Assembly (NCBI RefSeq): GCF_001712755.1
Contig: NZ_MDKC01000012.1
Coordinates: forward strand, 1 to 64,000
Source: Gottfriedia luciferensis
GTDB lineage: Bacteria > Bacillota > Bacilli > Bacillales > Bacillaceae_G
DNA length: 64,000 nt
Direction: 5' to 3'
The translations under genes and the position numbers were made by a program. Positions 20,261 through 33,777 of the stretch are shown here, in pieces. The notes below the pieces were generated by a model. It did no database searches. It worked only from the letters and a program-made list of their open reading frames with translations, and was not told the origin of the DNA. The stretch's first letter is position 1. Every line of letters begins with the position of its first letter.

Positions 20261-20860
20261 ATGGCAGATCATTATTTTACAAATCAACCGAATAGTAAAA
20301 CTGATAAAAAGGTATTTTCGTTTACTCTGAGAGGTAATGATTTAAAATTCCAATCTGATTCAGGGGTTTTTTCTAGGAATGAAGTTGATTTTGGATCCCG
20401 TGTTTTAATTAACATTTTCACGTTTCCAGAAATTGAAGGTAATATTTTAGATGTTGGATGTGGATACGGTCCAATAGGATTATCAATCGCAAAAGATGGT
20501 ATTAGTCGAACAGTGGAAATGGTCGATGTGAATTTAAGAGCGATAGAATTAGCGAAAGAAAATGCGAATGTAAATAAGATTGATAATGTGAAAATCTATG
20601 AAAGTAGCATCTATGAAAATGTAACTGGACAATATGCTGCTATTTTAACAAATCCGCCAATTCGTGCTGGGAAAAGTGTTGTTCATGAAATTTTGAAAGG
20701 TGCTCATGATAAATTACTCCCTGGTGGAGAGCTTTGGGTAGTTATACAAAAGAAGCAAGGAGCGCCATCTGCTCTTGAATTATTAAAAGAAACGTTCGAC
20801 GAGGTTGAGGTAGTGAAAAAAGATAAAGGATATTATATCATAAAAAGTAAAAAAGATTGA
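20261..20860 (+). CDS. rsmC: RsmC-like 16S rRNA (guanine-N2) methyltransferase
   Basis: 199 aa, homologous to B. subtilis YbxB at the same locus between rplL and rpoB. The SAM-binding motif I is LDVGCGYGPIGL and the catalytic NPP-type motif is TNPPIRAGK. It corresponds to the C-terminal half of E. coli RsmC (m2G1207). The exact target in this organism is inferred. Confidence 0.88.
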   Translation: MADHYFTNQPNSKTDKKVFSFTLRGNDLKFQSDSGVFSRNEVDFGSRVLINIFTFPEIEGNILDVGCGYGPIGLSIAKDGISRTVEMVDVNLRAIELAKENANVNKIDNVKIYESSIYENVTGQYAAILTNPPIRAGKSVVHEILKGAHDKLLPGGELWVVIQKKQGAPSALELLKETFDEVEVVKKDKGYYIIKSKKD

Positions 20861-20885
20861 CTGTAATTTTTGCTTGTGATAGTAT
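20857..20885 (+). promoter_or_regulatory. Promoter of rpoB-rpoC
   Basis: TTGACT (20857-20862, overlapping the end of rsmC), 17-bp spacer, TAGTAT (20880-20885) preceded by TGA, an extended -10. It leaves a leader of about 200 nt. Confidence 0.7.
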
Positions 20886-20990
20886 TATTAAATGCCAATA
20901 TATATTTATTTTCAAAAATGATTTTTTGAAAGTGGGTATATTTCTATATTCTTTGGAAATGATAGTAAAATGACTGTCGTTGAGTTTAAT

Positions 20991-21024
20991 AAATGGTTTT
21001 CATTTTGAAACCATTTTATTTTTT
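20991..21024 (+). terminator. First hairpin in the rpoB leader
   Basis: Perfect 9-bp inverted repeat AAATGGTTT / AAACCATTT with an 8-nt loop, followed by TATTTTTTG. A possible attenuator. Confidence 0.65.
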
Positions 21025-21028
21025 GTCT

Positions 21029-21072
21029 AACAAGTAAGTGGCATTTTTCTGCTTATTTGTTACTATTTTTTT
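21029..21072 (+). terminator. Second hairpin in the rpoB leader
   Basis: Ten-bp arms AACAAGTAAG / CTTATTTGTT (one G-U pair), followed by ACTATTTTTTT. Just upstream of the rpoB ribosome-binding site, so it could be an attenuator. Confidence 0.55.
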
Positions 21073-21106
21073 GTTATAAATACTCTTAATTTAAGGGGTG
21101 AATATG

Positions 21107-24100
21107 TTGACAGGTCAACTAGTTCAATATGGACGACACCGCCAACGCAGAAGTTATGCTCGTATCAGTGAAGTTTTAGAGTTACCTAACTTAATTGAAA
21201 TTCAAACAGCATCTTACCAATGGTTTTTAGATGAAGGTTTGAGAGAAATGTTCCAAGACATTTCACCAATTGAGGATTTCACAGGTAATCTATCATTAGA
21301 ATTCATTGATTACAGTTTAGGTGAGCCGAAGTATGTTGTAGAAGAATCAAAAGAGCGTGACGTAAACTACGCTGCTCCGCTTCGAGTAAAAGTTCGCCTA
21401 TTAAATAAGGAAACTGGCGAAGTTAAAGAGCAAGACGTTTTCATGGGTGATTTCCCATTGATGACGGACACAGGCACATTCATTATTAATGGTGCTGAAC
21501 GTGTAATCGTTTCACAATTAGTACGTTCTCCAAGTGTGTACTATAGTGGAAAGATAGACAAAAATGGTAAAAAAGGTTTTACGGCTACAGTTATTCCGAA
21601 CCGTGGTGCTTGGTTAGAGTACGAAACGGACGCGAAGGATGTAGTTTATGTACGTATTGACCGTACAAGAAAATTACCTGTAACGGTACTACTACGTTCG
21701 CTTGGGTTTGGTACAGACCAAGAGATTCTAGACTTATTAGGCGAAAATGAATACCTACGTAATACTCTTGAAAAAGATAACACAGATAGCACTGAAAAAG
21801 CGCTTCTTGAAATCTATGAAAGATTACGTCCAGGTGAACCACCTACAGTAGAAAACGCTAAAAACCTATTAATTACTCGCTTCTTTGATCCGAAGCGTTA
21901 TGACTTAGCTAGCGTTGGACGCTACAAAATAAATAAAAAATTACACATTAAAAATAGACTGTTTAACCAACGTATTGCAGAAACTCTAGTGGACCCAGAA
22001 ACTGGTGAAATTATTGTAGAAAAAGGGACAACTCTTGATCGCCGTACGTTAGACCGTATTCTTCCATTCTTAGAAAAGAATATCGGTGAAAAAGTTGCTC
22101 ACCCTGCTGGTGGCGTATTAGAAGATGAGATTACTTTACAATCTATTAAAATTTACGCTCCTGTAGAAGATGGTGAACAAGTTATTCAAGTTATTGGAAA
22201 TGCGAATGTAAGCAAAAGTGTGAAAAACATTTCACCTGCGGACATTATTTCTTCAATTTCTTACTTCTTTAACCTGCTACATAACGTAGGTGACACTGAC
22301 GATATTGACCATTTAGGAAATCGTCGTTTACGTTCAGTTGGTGAATTACTTCAAAACCAATTCCGTATCGGTTTATCTCGTATGGAACGTGTAGTACGTG
22401 AACGTATGTCAATTCAAGATACAAACGCAGTTACTCCACAGGCGTTAATTAATATTCGCCCTGTAATTGCTTCAATTAAAGAATTCTTTGGTAGTTCACA
22501 GTTATCTCAATTCATGGATCAAACAAATCCTCTTGCTGAATTAACTCATAAACGAAGACTATCAGCACTTGGACCAGGTGGTTTAACACGTGAACGTGCA
22601 GGATTTGAAGTACGTGACGTTCATTACTCTCACTATGGTCGTATGTGTCCGATTGAAACGCCTGAGGGACCAAACATCGGATTAATTAACTCACTTTCTT
22701 CTTATGCAAAAGTAAATCAATTTGGTTTCATTGAAACTCCATATCGTCGTGTAGACCCTGAAACAGGTCGTCTAACTGATAAAATTGACTATTTAACTGC
22801 TGATGAAGAGGATCTATACGTTGTAGCCCAAGCGAATGCACGTTTAGGTGAAGACGGAAGCTTCTTAGATGAAGATGTAGTAGCTCGTTTCCGTGGAGAC
22901 AACACAGTTGTTAAACGTGAACGTATTGACTACATGGATGTATCTCCAAAACAAGTAGTATCAGCTGCGACAGCATGTATTCCTTTCTTAGAGAACGATG
23001 ACTCAAACCGTGCCCTAATGGGAGCGAACATGCAACGTCAAGCAGTACCATTATTAAACCCTGAATCACCAATCGTAGGTACAGGTATGGAATACGTTTC
23101 AGCAAAAGACTCTGGTGCTGCAGTAATTTGTAAACACCCAGGTATCGTTGAACGTGTTGAAGCGAAAGAAGTTTGGGTACGTCGCTACTTAGAAGTAGAT
23201 GGACAAAAAGTTAAAGGTGACCTTGATAAATATCGTATGTTAAAATTCGTACGATCAAACCAAGGTACTTGTTATAACCAACGCCCAATCGTAAGTGTTG
23301 GTGACGAAGTAGTAAGAGGCGAAATTCTTGCAGATGGACCTTCAATGGAAAAAGGTGAATTAGCTCTAGGACGTAACGTATTAGTAGCATTCATGACATG
23401 GGATGGTTACAACTACGAGGATGCGATTATTATGAGTCGCCGTCTTGTTAAAGAAGATGTTTACACTTCAGTTCATATTGAAGAATATGAATCAGAAGCT
23501 CGTGATACAAAATTAGGACCTGAAGAAATCACTCGTGATATTCCAAACGTTGGTGAAGATGCACTTAAAAATCTTGATGAGCGTGGAATTATCCGAATTG
23601 GTGCGGAAGTTAAAGATGGAGATTTATTAGTTGGTAAAGTAACGCCTAAAGGTGTAACTGAATTAACTGCTGAAGAACGTCTTCTACATGCAATCTTCGG
23701 TGAAAAAGCTCGTGAAGTTCGTGATACATCTTTACGTGTTCCACACGGTGGAGGCGGAATTATTCTTGATGTGAAAGTATTCACTCGTGAAAACGGTGAT
23801 GAATTACCACCAGGAGTAAACCAACTTGTTCGTGTTTATATCGTTCAGAAACGTAAAATCTCTGAAGGGGATAAAATGGCTGGACGACATGGTAATAAAG
23901 GGGTTATCTCTCGTATTTTACCAGAAGAAGATATGCCATTCTTACCTGATGGAACGCCAGTTGATATCATGTTAAACCCATTAGGGGTACCTTCTCGTAT
24001 GAACATCGGTCAGGTATTAGAGCTGCACTTAGGTATGGCTGCAAGATATCTTGGCATTCATGTTGCTTCTCCAGTATTTGACGGAGCGCGTGAGGAAGAT

Positions 24101-24637
24101 GTTTGGGGAACAATTGAAGAAGCTGGTATGGCACGTGATGCTAAAACTGTATTATATGATGGACGTAGTGGTGAGCCTTTCGATAACCGTGTTTCTGTAG
24201 GTGTCATGTATATGATCAAACTTGCACACATGGTTGACGATAAGTTACATGCTCGTTCAACGGGACCATACTCACTTGTTACGCAACAACCACTTGGTGG
24301 TAAAGCACAATTTGGTGGACAGCGTTTTGGTGAGATGGAGGTTTGGGCACTTGAAGCATACGGTGCTGCTTATACATTACAAGAGATCTTAACAGTTAAA
24401 TCTGATGACGTTGTTGGCCGTGTGAAAACATATGAAGCAATCGTTAAAGGTGAAAATGTACCAGAACCAGGTGTTCCAGAATCATTCAAAGTATTGATTA
24501 AGGAATTACAATCTCTAGGTATGGATGTTAAAATGATGTCTGCAACAGATCAAGAAATCGAAATGCGTGATACTGAAGATGATGATGATCAAGCTTCAGA
24601 ACATTTAGCGATGGATATGGAATACGTAAAAGAATAA
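21107..24637 (+). CDS. rpoB: RNA polymerase beta subunit
   Basis: 1176 aa. Catalytic-core subunit of RNA polymerase. The rifampicin region (about 461-497) has the wild-type residues in [17 protein letters not shown] and [26 protein letters not shown] is the active-site region near the C-terminus. Start: TTG at 21107 is 8 bases after AAGGGG and gives the B. subtilis N-terminus; a GTG at 21098 and an ATG at 21104 are in frame and the ATG cannot be excluded. The acidic C-terminal tail is somewhat shorter than in B. subtilis. Confidence 0.96.
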   Translation: MTGQLVQYGRHRQRRSYARISEVLELPNLIEIQTASYQWFLDEGLREMFQDISPIEDFTGNLSLEFIDYSLGEPKYVVEESKERDVNYAAPLRVKVRLLNKETGEVKEQDVFMGDFPLMTDTGTFIINGAERVIVSQLVRSPSVYYSGKIDKNGKKGFTATVIPNRGAWLEYETDAKDVVYVRIDRTRKLPVTVLLRSLGFGTDQEILDLLGENEYLRNTLEKDNTDSTEKALLEIYERLRPGEPPTVENAKNLLITRFFDPKRYDLASVGRYKINKKLHIKNRLFNQRIAETLVDPETGEIIVEKGTTLDRRTLDRILPFLEKNIGEKVAHPAGGVLEDEITLQSIKIYAPVEDGEQVIQVIGNANVSKSVKNISPADIISSISYFFNLLHNVGDTDDIDHLGNRRLRSVGELLQNQFRIGLSRMERVVRERMSIQDTNAVTPQALINIRPVIASIKEFFGSSQLSQFMDQTNPLAELTHKRRLSALGPGGLTRERAGFEVRDVHYSHYGRMCPIETPEGPNIGLINSLSSYAKVNQFGFIETPYRRVDPETGRLTDKIDYLTADEEDLYVVAQANARLGEDGSFLDEDVVARFRGDNTVVKRERIDYMDVSPKQVVSAATACIPFLENDDSNRALMGANMQRQAVPLLNPESPIVGTGMEYVSAKDSGAAVICKHPGIVERVEAKEVWVRRYLEVDGQKVKGDLDKYRMLKFVRSNQGTCYNQRPIVSVGDEVVRGEILADGPSMEKGELALGRNVLVAFMTWDGYNYEDAIIMSRRLVKEDVYTSVHIEEYESEARDTKLGPEEITRDIPNVGEDALKNLDERGIIRIGAEVKDGDLLVGKVTPKGVTELTAEERLLHAIFGEKAREVRDTSLRVPHGGGGIILDVKVFTRENGDELPPGVNQLVRVYIVQKRKISEGDKMAGRHGNKGVISRILPEEDMPFLPDGTPVDIMLNPLGVPSRMNIGQVLELHLGMAARYLGIHVASPVFDGAREEDVWGTIEEAGMARDAKTVLYDGRSGEPFDNRVSVGVMYMIKLAHMVDDKLHARSTGPYSLVTQQPLGGKAQFGGQRFGEMEVWALEAYGAAYTLQEILTVKSDDVVGRVKTYEAIVKGENVPEPGVPESFKVLIKELQSLGMDVKMMSATDQEIEMRDTEDDDDQASEHLAMDMEYVKE

Positions 24638-24684
24638 GTATTATATTAGGGTAAAACCTTAGGACAGAAAGGGAGGTAGGCCCC

Positions 24685-27600
24685 TTGATAGATGTAAATA
24701 ATTTCGAGTATATGAAGATCGGACTTGCATCGCCTGACAAAATTCGCTCGTGGTCATACGGGGAAATTAAAAAACCTGAAACAATTAACTACCGTACATT
24801 AAAACCTGAAAAAGATGGTCTTTTCTGTGAACGCATTTTCGGTCCTACGAAAGATTGGGAATGTCATTGCGGAAAATATAAACGTGTACGTTATAAAGGT
24901 GTAGTTTGTGATCGATGTGGAGTTGAAGTAACTCGTGCAAAAGTACGTCGTGAGCGTATGGGTCACATTGAATTAGCTGCACCAGTATCACATATTTGGT
25001 ATTTCAAAGGTATTCCAAGCCGAATGGGACTTGTTTTAGACATGTCCCCTCGTGCTCTGGAAGAAGTAATCTACTTTGCTTCTTACGTAGTAACAGAAGC
25101 TGGAGATACTCCTTTAGAAAAGAAACAATTGCTTTCTGAGAAGGAGTTCCGTGCTTATCGTGAGCGTTATGGTCAAACTTTCCAAGCATCTATGGGTGCT
25201 GAAGCAATTAAAAAACTATTAAGCGATATTAATCTTGAAAAAGATGTTGATTCATTAAAAGAGGAGTTGAAAACTGCTCAAGGTCAACGTCGTACAAGAG
25301 CAATTAAACGTTTAGAAGTTTTAGAAGCATTCCGTAACTCTGGTAATGAGCCTTCTTGGATGATCTTAGATGTGCTACCAGTAATCCCACCTGAATTACG
25401 ACCTATGGTTCAATTAGATGGTGGACGTTTTGCAACTTCAGATCTAAACGATTTATATCGTCGAGTAATTAACCGTAACAACCGTTTAAAACGTTTATTA
25501 GACCTTGGTGCACCAAGCATCATCGTACAAAACGAAAAACGTATGCTTCAAGAAGCAGTTGATGCGTTAATTGACAATGGTCGCCGTGGCCGTCCAGTTA
25601 CTGGACCAGGTAACCGTCCATTAAAATCTCTTTCTCACATGCTTAAAGGTAAGCAAGGGCGTTTCCGTCAAAACTTACTTGGTAAACGTGTTGACTACTC
25701 TGGCCGTTCGGTTATCGTTGTAGGACCAAACTTACAAATGTATCAATGTGGATTACCAAAAGAAATGGCAATTGAATTATTCAAGCCATTCGTGATGAAA
25801 GAATTAGTAGAGCGTGGATTAGCACATAACATTAAGTCTGCGAAACGTAAAATTGAGCGTTTACACCCTGAGATTTGGGATGTATTAGAATCAGTTATTC
25901 GTGAGCATCCGGTGTTACTAAACCGTGCCCCAACTCTACACAGACTTGGTATCCAAGCGTTCGAACCTACATTAGTAGAAGGCCGTGCAATCCGTCTTCA
26001 TCCACTTGTATGTACTGCATACAATGCCGATTTTGATGGTGACCAAATGGCTGTTCACGTACCGTTATCAAGTGAAGCACAAGCAGAAGCTCGTATCCTA
26101 ATGCTTGCAGCACAAAACATCCTTAACCCGAAAGATGGTAAGCCAGTAGTTACACCATCTCAAGATATGGTATTAGGTAACTATTACTTAACTCTTGAGC
26201 GTGCAGGCGCTGTCGGTGAAGGTATGGTATTTAAAGATATCAATGAGGCGTTAATTGCATACCAAAATGGTTATGTACATTTACATTCTCGTGTTGCTGT
26301 TGCAGCAAATTCATTAAATAACGAAACATTTACTGAAGAACAAAAAAATTCATTATTAATTACAACGGTTGGTAAGTTAATCTTCAATGAAATCTTACCT
26401 ACTTCGTTCCCATTTATTAATGAACCTACTCAGAGTAATCTTGAGAAGGAAACTCCTCAGATGTATTTTGTATCTAAAGGTTCGAATATTAAAGAAATCA
26501 TTGAAAGCAGAGAAGAAATTGCTCCTTTCAAAAAGAAAATACTTGGAAATATCATCGCAGAAGTATTTAAACGTTTCAAAATTACTGAAACATCAAAAAT
26601 GCTAGACCGCATGAAGGATCTTGGATTTAGACACTCTACTAAAGCTGGTATTACAGTTGGTGTATCCGATATCATCGTATTACCGGAGAAGCAGTTAATT
26701 ATTGCTGAAGCTCAAGAAAAAGTAGATAAAGTACTAAAACAATTCCGTCGTGGTTTAATCACAGAAGATGAGCGTTATGATCGTGTAATCGCTATTTGGA
26801 GTGATGCGAAGGATGTAATTCAAGGAAAACTGATGGCTTCCCTAAATAAACGTAACCCTATCTTTATGATGAGTGACTCTGGTGCCCGTGGTAACGCATC
26901 AAACTTTACTCAGCTTGCAGGTATGCGTGGTCTGATGGCCAACCCGGCTGGTCGTATTATCGAGTTACCAATCAAATCTTCATTCCGTGAAGGTCTAACG
27001 GTACTTGAATACTTCATCTCTACACACGGTGCACGTAAAGGTCTTGCCGATACAGCACTAAAAACAGCCGATTCAGGTTACTTAACTCGTCGTCTAGTTG
27101 ACGTTGCACAAGATGTAATCGTTCGCCAAGATGATTGTGGTACTGACCGTGGATTACATGTTAAGGCAATTAAAGAAGGTAACGAAATTATTGAAGGATT
27201 ATACGATCGTTTAGTTGGTCGTCATTTACGTTCAACTATACGCCACCCAGAAACAGGTGTATTACTTGCTCAAGAGAACGATTTAATTACAGAAGACTTA
27301 GCTCGTGAAATTATCGATGCTGGTATTGAAGAAGTTAATATTCGTTCTGCGTTCACATGTAATACTAACCATGGAGTATGTAAAAAATGTTATGGCCGTA
27401 ACTTAGCTACAGGTGCTGAGGTTGAAGTTGGTGAAGCAGTAGGTATTATTGCTGCACAATCAATCGGTGAACCAGGTACACAGTTAACGATGCGTACATT
27501 CCATACAGGTGGGGTAGCAGGAGACGATATTACTCAAGGTTTACCTCGTATTCAAGAACTATTTGAAGCACGTAATCCTAAAGGTCAAGCAGTTATTTCT

Positions 27601-28293
27601 GAAATTGATGGTATTATCTCAATTTCTACTGACGCTAAAGATAAACAAGAAATTATTGTTCAAGGCTCAGTTGAATCTAGAAACTACCCAGTTCCTTATG
27701 GCGCTAGACTAAAAGTTCAAGAAGGTGAATCAATTGAACGTGGTCAAGTAATGACAGAAGGTTCAATCGATCCGAAAGAACTGTTAAAAGTAAAAGGTAC
27801 AAATGCTGTTCAAGAATACTTACTACGTGAAGTGCAAAAAGTATACCGTATGCAAGGGGTAGAAATTGGCGATAAGCACGTAGAGGTAATGGTACGTCAA
27901 ATGCTGAAGAAAGTTCGTGTAATGGATGCAGGTGAGACAACTTTACTACCTGGTACATTATTAGAACTACACCAGTTTACTGAAGCGAATAAAGAAGCTT
28001 TATTTGCAGGTAAACAACCAGCTACTGCGCGCCCATTATTACTAGGTATTACAAAAGCATCATTAGAAACAGACTCATTCCTATCTGCTGCATCATTCCA
28101 AGAAACAACGCGTGTATTAACAGACGCTGCGATTAAAGGAAAACGTGATGAGTTGCTAGGATTAAAAGAGAATGTTATTATAGGTAAGTTGGTTCCAGCT
28201 GGTACAGGTATGAACAGATACCGTAAAGTAGATCTTGTTAAAGATTTAACTGAATCAGTTGAAATGAACGAAGAAGTATTAGTTGAAAAATAA
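24685..28293 (+). CDS. rpoC: RNA polymerase beta' subunit
   Basis: 1202 aa. The N-terminal zinc ribbon uses C60, C62, C75 and C78. The catalytic Mg motif [10 protein letters not shown] lies at 447-456 with D449, D451 and D453. A second zinc site ([11 protein letters not shown]) occurs downstream. TTG start after GGGAGGTA, as in B. subtilis. Unlike in B. subtilis, no L7Ae-like gene follows before rpsL. Confidence 0.97.
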   Translation: MIDVNNFEYMKIGLASPDKIRSWSYGEIKKPETINYRTLKPEKDGLFCERIFGPTKDWECHCGKYKRVRYKGVVCDRCGVEVTRAKVRRERMGHIELAAPVSHIWYFKGIPSRMGLVLDMSPRALEEVIYFASYVVTEAGDTPLEKKQLLSEKEFRAYRERYGQTFQASMGAEAIKKLLSDINLEKDVDSLKEELKTAQGQRRTRAIKRLEVLEAFRNSGNEPSWMILDVLPVIPPELRPMVQLDGGRFATSDLNDLYRRVINRNNRLKRLLDLGAPSIIVQNEKRMLQEAVDALIDNGRRGRPVTGPGNRPLKSLSHMLKGKQGRFRQNLLGKRVDYSGRSVIVVGPNLQMYQCGLPKEMAIELFKPFVMKELVERGLAHNIKSAKRKIERLHPEIWDVLESVIREHPVLLNRAPTLHRLGIQAFEPTLVEGRAIRLHPLVCTAYNADFDGDQMAVHVPLSSEAQAEARILMLAAQNILNPKDGKPVVTPSQDMVLGNYYLTLERAGAVGEGMVFKDINEALIAYQNGYVHLHSRVAVAANSLNNETFTEEQKNSLLITTVGKLIFNEILPTSFPFINEPTQSNLEKETPQMYFVSKGSNIKEIIESREEIAPFKKKILGNIIAEVFKRFKITETSKMLDRMKDLGFRHSTKAGITVGVSDIIVLPEKQLIIAEAQEKVDKVLKQFRRGLITEDERYDRVIAIWSDAKDVIQGKLMASLNKRNPIFMMSDSGARGNASNFTQLAGMRGLMANPAGRIIELPIKSSFREGLTVLEYFISTHGARKGLADTALKTADSGYLTRRLVDVAQDVIVRQDDCGTDRGLHVKAIKEGNEIIEGLYDRLVGRHLRSTIRHPETGVLLAQENDLITEDLAREIIDAGIEEVNIRSAFTCNTNHGVCKKCYGRNLATGAEVEVGEAVGIIAAQSIGEPGTQLTMRTFHTGGVAGDDITQGLPRIQELFEARNPKGQAVISEIDGIISISTDAKDKQEIIVQGSVESRNYPVPYGARLKVQEGESIERGQVMTEGSIDPKELLKVKGTNAVQEYLLREVQKVYRMQGVEIGDKHVEVMVRQMLKKVRVMDAGETTLLPGTLLELHQFTEANKEALFAGKQPATARPLLLGITKASLETDSFLSAASFQETTRVLTDAAIKGKRDELLGLKENVIIGKLVPAGTGMNRYRKVDLVKDLTESVEMNEEVLVEK

Positions 28294-28317
28294 ACTTAAA
28301 ATATTTTCAAACTTGAG

Positions 28318-28347
28318 TTGACATCATTTGATGAAAAATGATAAGAT
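28318..28347 (+). promoter_or_regulatory. Promoter upstream of rpsL
   Basis: TTGACA (28318-28323), 18-bp spacer, TAAGAT (28342-28347) with TGA just before it. The remaining leader holds an AGAAGGA / TCCTTCT inverted repeat near 28443-28461. Confidence 0.8.
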
Positions 28348-28541
28348 ATTCAAGGTTGCTCCTAGACAATAGCACTGCTAATCTAAGCAGGTTAGATCCG
28401 GGGCTAATTTAGGAATATACAGTAGTTAAAACTGTTTTTGTGAGAAGGAGGGCTTCCTTCTTCTTGCAAAAACTTTGTTTTCAACTTATTATGAACCACC
28501 TGGATGTGTGGTCTTATAAATATTTGAAGGGAGGAAAACTC

Positions 28542-28964
28542 ATGCCTACTATTAACCAGTTAGTGCGTAATGGACGTACTTCTAAAGTATGGAAATCAAA
28601 ATCACCAGCATTAAATAAAGGTTTCAACTCATTAAAGAAAAAATCAACTGATTTATCAGCTCCACAAAAACGTGGTGTTTGTACTCGTGTTGGTACAATG
28701 ACTCCAAAGAAACCAAACTCAGCTTTACGTAAATATGCTCGTGTGCGTTTAACTAACCAAATCGAGGTAACTGCTTATATCCCAGGTATCGGACACAACT
28801 TACAAGAGCACAGTGTTGTTCTTATCCGTGGTGGACGTGTAAAAGATTTACCAGGGGTACGTTACCATATCGTTCGTGGTGCATTAGATACTGCAGGTGT
28901 TGACAAACGTATGCAAGGTCGTTCTAAATATGGAACTAAGAGACCAAAAGCAGCTAAGAAGTAA
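28542..28964 (+). CDS. rpsL: 30S ribosomal protein S12
   Basis: 140 aa. S12 sits at the decoding centre. The streptomycin-relevant lysines in [11 protein letters not shown] and [10 protein letters not shown] are wild type. AAGGGAGG upstream of the ATG. A longer frame from 28440 would translate the leader and is rejected. Starts the str group rpsL-rpsG-fusA-tuf. Confidence 0.97.
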   Translation: MPTINQLVRNGRTSKVWKSKSPALNKGFNSLKKKSTDLSAPQKRGVCTRVGTMTPKKPNSALRKYARVRLTNQIEVTAYIPGIGHNLQEHSVVLIRGGRVKDLPGVRYHIVRGALDTAGVDKRMQGRSKYGTKRPKAAKK

Positions 28965-28996
28965 TAAATAACAACTAGCCGAAAGGAGGAAATAAC

Positions 28997-29467
28997 ATGC
29001 CACGTAAAGGTCCTGTTGCAAAAAGAGATGTATTGCCAGATCCACTTTATAATTCAAAATTAGTTTCTCGTTTAATCAACAAAATGATGATTGACGGAAA
29101 AAGAGGAAAGTCTCAAGCTATCTTATACGGAGCATTTGAATTAATCCAAGAACGTTCTGGTAAAGAACCGATGGAAGTATTCGAAGCAGCTCTTAAAAAT
29201 ATCATGCCAGTTCTAGAAGTTAGAGCTCGTCGTGTTGGTGGTTCAAACTACCAAGTACCAGTTGAGGTTCGCCCTGAGCGCCGTACAACTTTAGGTCTTC
29301 GCTGGTTAGTTAACTATGCTCGTCTTCGTGGAGAAAAAACGATGGAAGAGCGTTTAGCTAATGAAATTCTTGATGCAGCTAACAACTCAGGTTCTGCAGT
29401 TAAGAAACGTGAAGATACACACAAAATGGCAGAAGCGAACAAAGCGTTTGCTCACTACCGTTGGTAA
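28997..29467 (+). CDS. rpsG: 30S ribosomal protein S7
   Basis: 156 aa, usual length. Primary assembly protein of the 30S head. Opening [16 protein letters not shown] and the block [19 protein letters not shown] match the family; C-terminus ends HYRW. AAAGGAGG upstream. Followed by a 235-bp gap with a strong hairpin before fusA. Confidence 0.97.
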   Translation: MPRKGPVAKRDVLPDPLYNSKLVSRLINKMMIDGKRGKSQAILYGAFELIQERSGKEPMEVFEAALKNIMPVLEVRARRVGGSNYQVPVEVRPERRTTLGLRWLVNYARLRGEKTMEERLANEILDAANNSGSAVKKREDTHKMAEANKAFAHYRW

Positions 29468-29516
29468 GATTAAAAGCAATTTAGTTATTTCTGCACATAA
29501 TGAATGTTGGTTAAGT

Positions 29517-29562
29517 CGTTCACCTATTTCTAATTTAGCTTGCTAGATTAAATAGGTGAACG
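29517..29562 (+). other. Strong hairpin between rpsG and fusA
   Basis: Thirteen-bp perfect arms (CGTTCACCTATTT / AAATAGGTGAACG) with a 20-nt loop. No T-run follows, so it is not a standard terminator; an RNA processing or regulatory element is possible. Confidence 0.75.
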
Positions 29563-29597
29563 TCGGATTACATAATTTAGGATGACATAATAGTTCC

Positions 29598-29626
29598 TTG
29601 CTTGTAGTGCTTGCTTAACTTAATAA
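29598..29626 (+). promoter_or_regulatory. Possible fusA promoter
   Basis: TTGCTT (29598-29603), 17 bp, TAATAA (29621-29626). A second overlapping pair, TTGCTT (29611-29616) with TATGTA (29634-29639), also has a 17-bp spacer. Confidence 0.4.
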
Positions 29627-29702
29627 CATGAAGTATGTATAGGAATAACTTTTTCTTGTACTAAAAAATCCTAACTAATACTGGAAGGGAGAAAGAACCC
29701 TG

Positions 29703-31781
29703 ATGACTAGAGAGTTCTCCTTAAATAACACTCGTAATATCGGGATCATGGCTCACATTGATGCTGGTAAAACAACAACAACAGAGCGTATCCTTTATTA
29801 CACAGGTCGTATTCACAAAATTGGTGAAACTCATGAAGGAGCTTCACAAATGGACTGGATGGAGCAAGAGCAAGAGCGTGGTATCACAATCACATCTGCT
29901 GCTACAACAGCTCAGTGGAATAACCACCGTGTAAATATCATTGATACTCCAGGTCACGTAGACTTCACTGTAGAAGTTGAACGTTCACTACGTGTACTTG
30001 ATGGCGCAGTAGCAGTACTTGATGCTCAATCAGGTGTTGAGCCTCAAACTGAAACAGTTTGGCGCCAAGCAACTACTTACGGAGTTCCACGTGTAGTATT
30101 CGTTAACAAAATGGATAAAATCGGCGCGGATTTCTTATACTCTGTAGGTACGTTACATGACCGTTTACAAGCTAACGCACACCCAATCCAATTAGCGATG
30201 GGTGCTGAAGATAACTTCTGGGGTATTGTTGACCTAGTTGAAATGAAAGCTATTAAGTATAATAATGACTTAGGAACTGACATTGAAACAATCGAAATTC
30301 CAGAAGAATATCAAGAACTAGCTGAAGAGTACCGTGGTCGTTTAATCGAAGCGGTAGCTGAGTTAGATGAAGAATTAATGATGAAATACCTTGAAGGTGA
30401 AGAAATCACAATTCCTGAATTAAAAGCTGCTATTCGTACAGCTACATGTTCAGTACAATTCTACCCAGTAGTTTGTGGTTCTGCTTTCAAAAACAAAGGT
30501 GTTCAATTAATGCTTGATGCAGTAATTGACTACCTACCATCTCCATTAGATGTACCAGCTATCAAAGGAACATTACCTGATACTGATGAAGAGAAAATCG
30601 TTCCTTCAAGTGATGAAGAGCCTTTCGCTGCATTAGCATTCAAAATCATGACTGATCCTTATGTTGGTAAATTAACGTTCTTCCGAGTTTACTCAGGTAC
30701 GTTAGAATCTGGTTCATACGTTCAAAACTCTACAAAAGGTAAGCGTGAGCGTGTAGGACGTATCCTACAAATGCATGCTAACTCTCGTCAAGAGATTTCG
30801 AAAGTATACGCTGGAGATATCGCTGCTGCTGTAGGTCTTAAAGACACTACAACTGGTGATACTTTATGTGATGAAAAGAATCTAGTAATTCTTGAGTCTA
30901 TGGAGTTCCCTGATCCAGTTATCTCAATTGCGATCGAACCAAAATCTAAAGCTGACCAAGATAAAATGGGTCAAGCATTAGTTAAATTAACTGAAGAAGA
31001 TCCAACTTTCCGTGCACATACTGACCAAGAAACTGGTCAAGTAATCATCGCTGGTATGGGTGAGCTTCACCTTGATATCATCGTTGACCGTATGCGTCGT
31101 GAATTTAAAGTAGAAGCTAACGTTGGTGCTCCTCAAGTAGCATACCGTGAAACTTTCCGTTCTTCTGCACAAGTAGAAGGTAAATTCGTTCGTCAATCAG
31201 GTGGACGTGGACAATTCGGACACGTTTGGATTGAATTCTCACCAAACGAAGAAGGAAAAGGCTTCGAATTTGAAAATGCAATCGTTGGTGGTGTTGTTCC
31301 TCGTGAATACATCCCAGCTGTAGCTGCAGGTCTTGAAGATTCACTTAAAAATGGTGTATTAGCTGGTTTCCCACTAATCGACATTAAAGCGAAATTATTC
31401 GATGGATCTTACCATGATGTTGACTCAAACGAGATGGCGTTTAAAGTAGCTGCTTCATTAGCTCTTAAAAATGCTGTTAAGAAATGTAACCCAGTTCTAC
31501 TTGAACCATTAATGAAAGTAGAAGTTGTTATCCCTGAGGAATACTTAGGAGATATCATGGGTGATATTACATCTCGTCGTGGACGCGTTGAAGGTATGGA
31601 AGCACGCGGTAACGCTCAAGTTGTTCGTGCTATGGTACCACTTTCAGAAATGTTTGGTTATGCAACTTCATTACGTTCTAACACTCAAGGTCGTGGAACG
31701 TTCTCAATGGTATTTGACCATTACGAAGATGTACCAAAATCAATTTCTGAAGAAATTATTAAAAAATATAAAGGTGAGTAA
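29703..31781 (+). CDS. fusA: Elongation factor G
   Basis: 692 aa translocase GTPase. G1 AHIDAGKT at 17-24, G3 DTPGHVDF, G4 NKMDKIGAD, and domains II-V follow in full length. ATG preceded by GGAAGGGAG. In the str group between rpsG and tuf, with separate leader regions on both sides. Confidence 0.97.
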   Translation: MTREFSLNNTRNIGIMAHIDAGKTTTTERILYYTGRIHKIGETHEGASQMDWMEQEQERGITITSAATTAQWNNHRVNIIDTPGHVDFTVEVERSLRVLDGAVAVLDAQSGVEPQTETVWRQATTYGVPRVVFVNKMDKIGADFLYSVGTLHDRLQANAHPIQLAMGAEDNFWGIVDLVEMKAIKYNNDLGTDIETIEIPEEYQELAEEYRGRLIEAVAELDEELMMKYLEGEEITIPELKAAIRTATCSVQFYPVVCGSAFKNKGVQLMLDAVIDYLPSPLDVPAIKGTLPDTDEEKIVPSSDEEPFAALAFKIMTDPYVGKLTFFRVYSGTLESGSYVQNSTKGKRERVGRILQMHANSRQEISKVYAGDIAAAVGLKDTTTGDTLCDEKNLVILESMEFPDPVISIAIEPKSKADQDKMGQALVKLTEEDPTFRAHTDQETGQVIIAGMGELHLDIIVDRMRREFKVEANVGAPQVAYRETFRSSAQVEGKFVRQSGGRGQFGHVWIEFSPNEEGKGFEFENAIVGGVVPREYIPAVAAGLEDSLKNGVLAGFPLIDIKAKLFDGSYHDVDSNEMAFKVAASLALKNAVKKCNPVLLEPLMKVEVVIPEEYLGDIMGDITSRRGRVEGMEARGNAQVVRAMVPLSEMFGYATSLRSNTQGRGTFSMVFDHYEDVPKSISEEIIKKYKGE

Positions 31782-31810
31782 TTGATTATTTAGTTCTCAT
31801 CATGTATAAC
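31782..31810 (+). promoter_or_regulatory. Promoter of tuf
   Basis: TTGATT (31782-31787), 17-bp spacer, TATAAC (31805-31810), starting right after the fusA stop codon. Confidence 0.7.
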
Positions 31811-31828
31811 TATTTATGTTAGATGTTA

Positions 31829-31859
31829 GCTATAAGGGGTACAAGTTACCCTTTATAGC
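31829..31859 (+). other. Hairpin in the tuf leader
   Basis: Thirteen-bp arms GCTATAAGGGGTA / TACCCTTTATAGC (one G-U pair), 5-nt loop, no T-run. It lies near the expected 5' end of the tuf mRNA. Confidence 0.7.
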
Positions 31860-31911
31860 ATAATAATAAAACTAAAAATTAATTTTCTTAATTATAAGGA
31901 GGATTTTTACA

Positions 31912-33099
<1,188 letters not shown>

Positions 33100-33107
33100 T
33101 TAAACTT

Positions 33108-33143
33108 AAAAGCTTAGAAGATCTTTTCTTCTAAGCTTTTTTT
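33108..33143 (+). terminator. Terminator after tuf
   Basis: Thirteen-bp stem AAAAGCTTAGAAG / CTTCTAAGCTTTT with a 7-nt loop and T-run. Confidence 0.95.
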
Positions 33144-33274
33144 ATAAGTTAATTGGAAATATTTAAAATATGCAATATAACCGATTCTTGCTTGATTTTA
33201 ATAATTGAAGATAATATAATAACTAAGTACTGAAGACGACGAGAACATTATTTATCTAAACTTATAACAAATGC

Positions 33275-33303
33275 TTGCAATAGCATTATTTTTTATGTAT
33301 AAT
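33275..33303 (+). promoter_or_regulatory. S10 operon promoter
   Basis: TTGCAA (33275-33280), 17-bp spacer, TATAAT (33298-33303). Only strong promoter seen upstream of rpsJ; the gap between 33144 and 33274 is AT-rich and otherwise empty. Confidence 0.88.
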
Positions 33304-33309
33304 AGATGA

Positions 33310-33744
<435 letters not shown>

Positions 33745-33777
33745 TAACATTATATATAAATTCAGGAGGTGTGACTT

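Noticed and set aside
22489-22600. Possible rifampicin-resistance change in RpoB
   Set aside because: Residues of the rifampicin cluster are those of sensitive enzymes.
28440-28541. N-terminal extension of S12
   Set aside because: Would translate the rpsL leader. The ATG at 28542 has a strong ribosome-binding site and gives the normal N-terminus.
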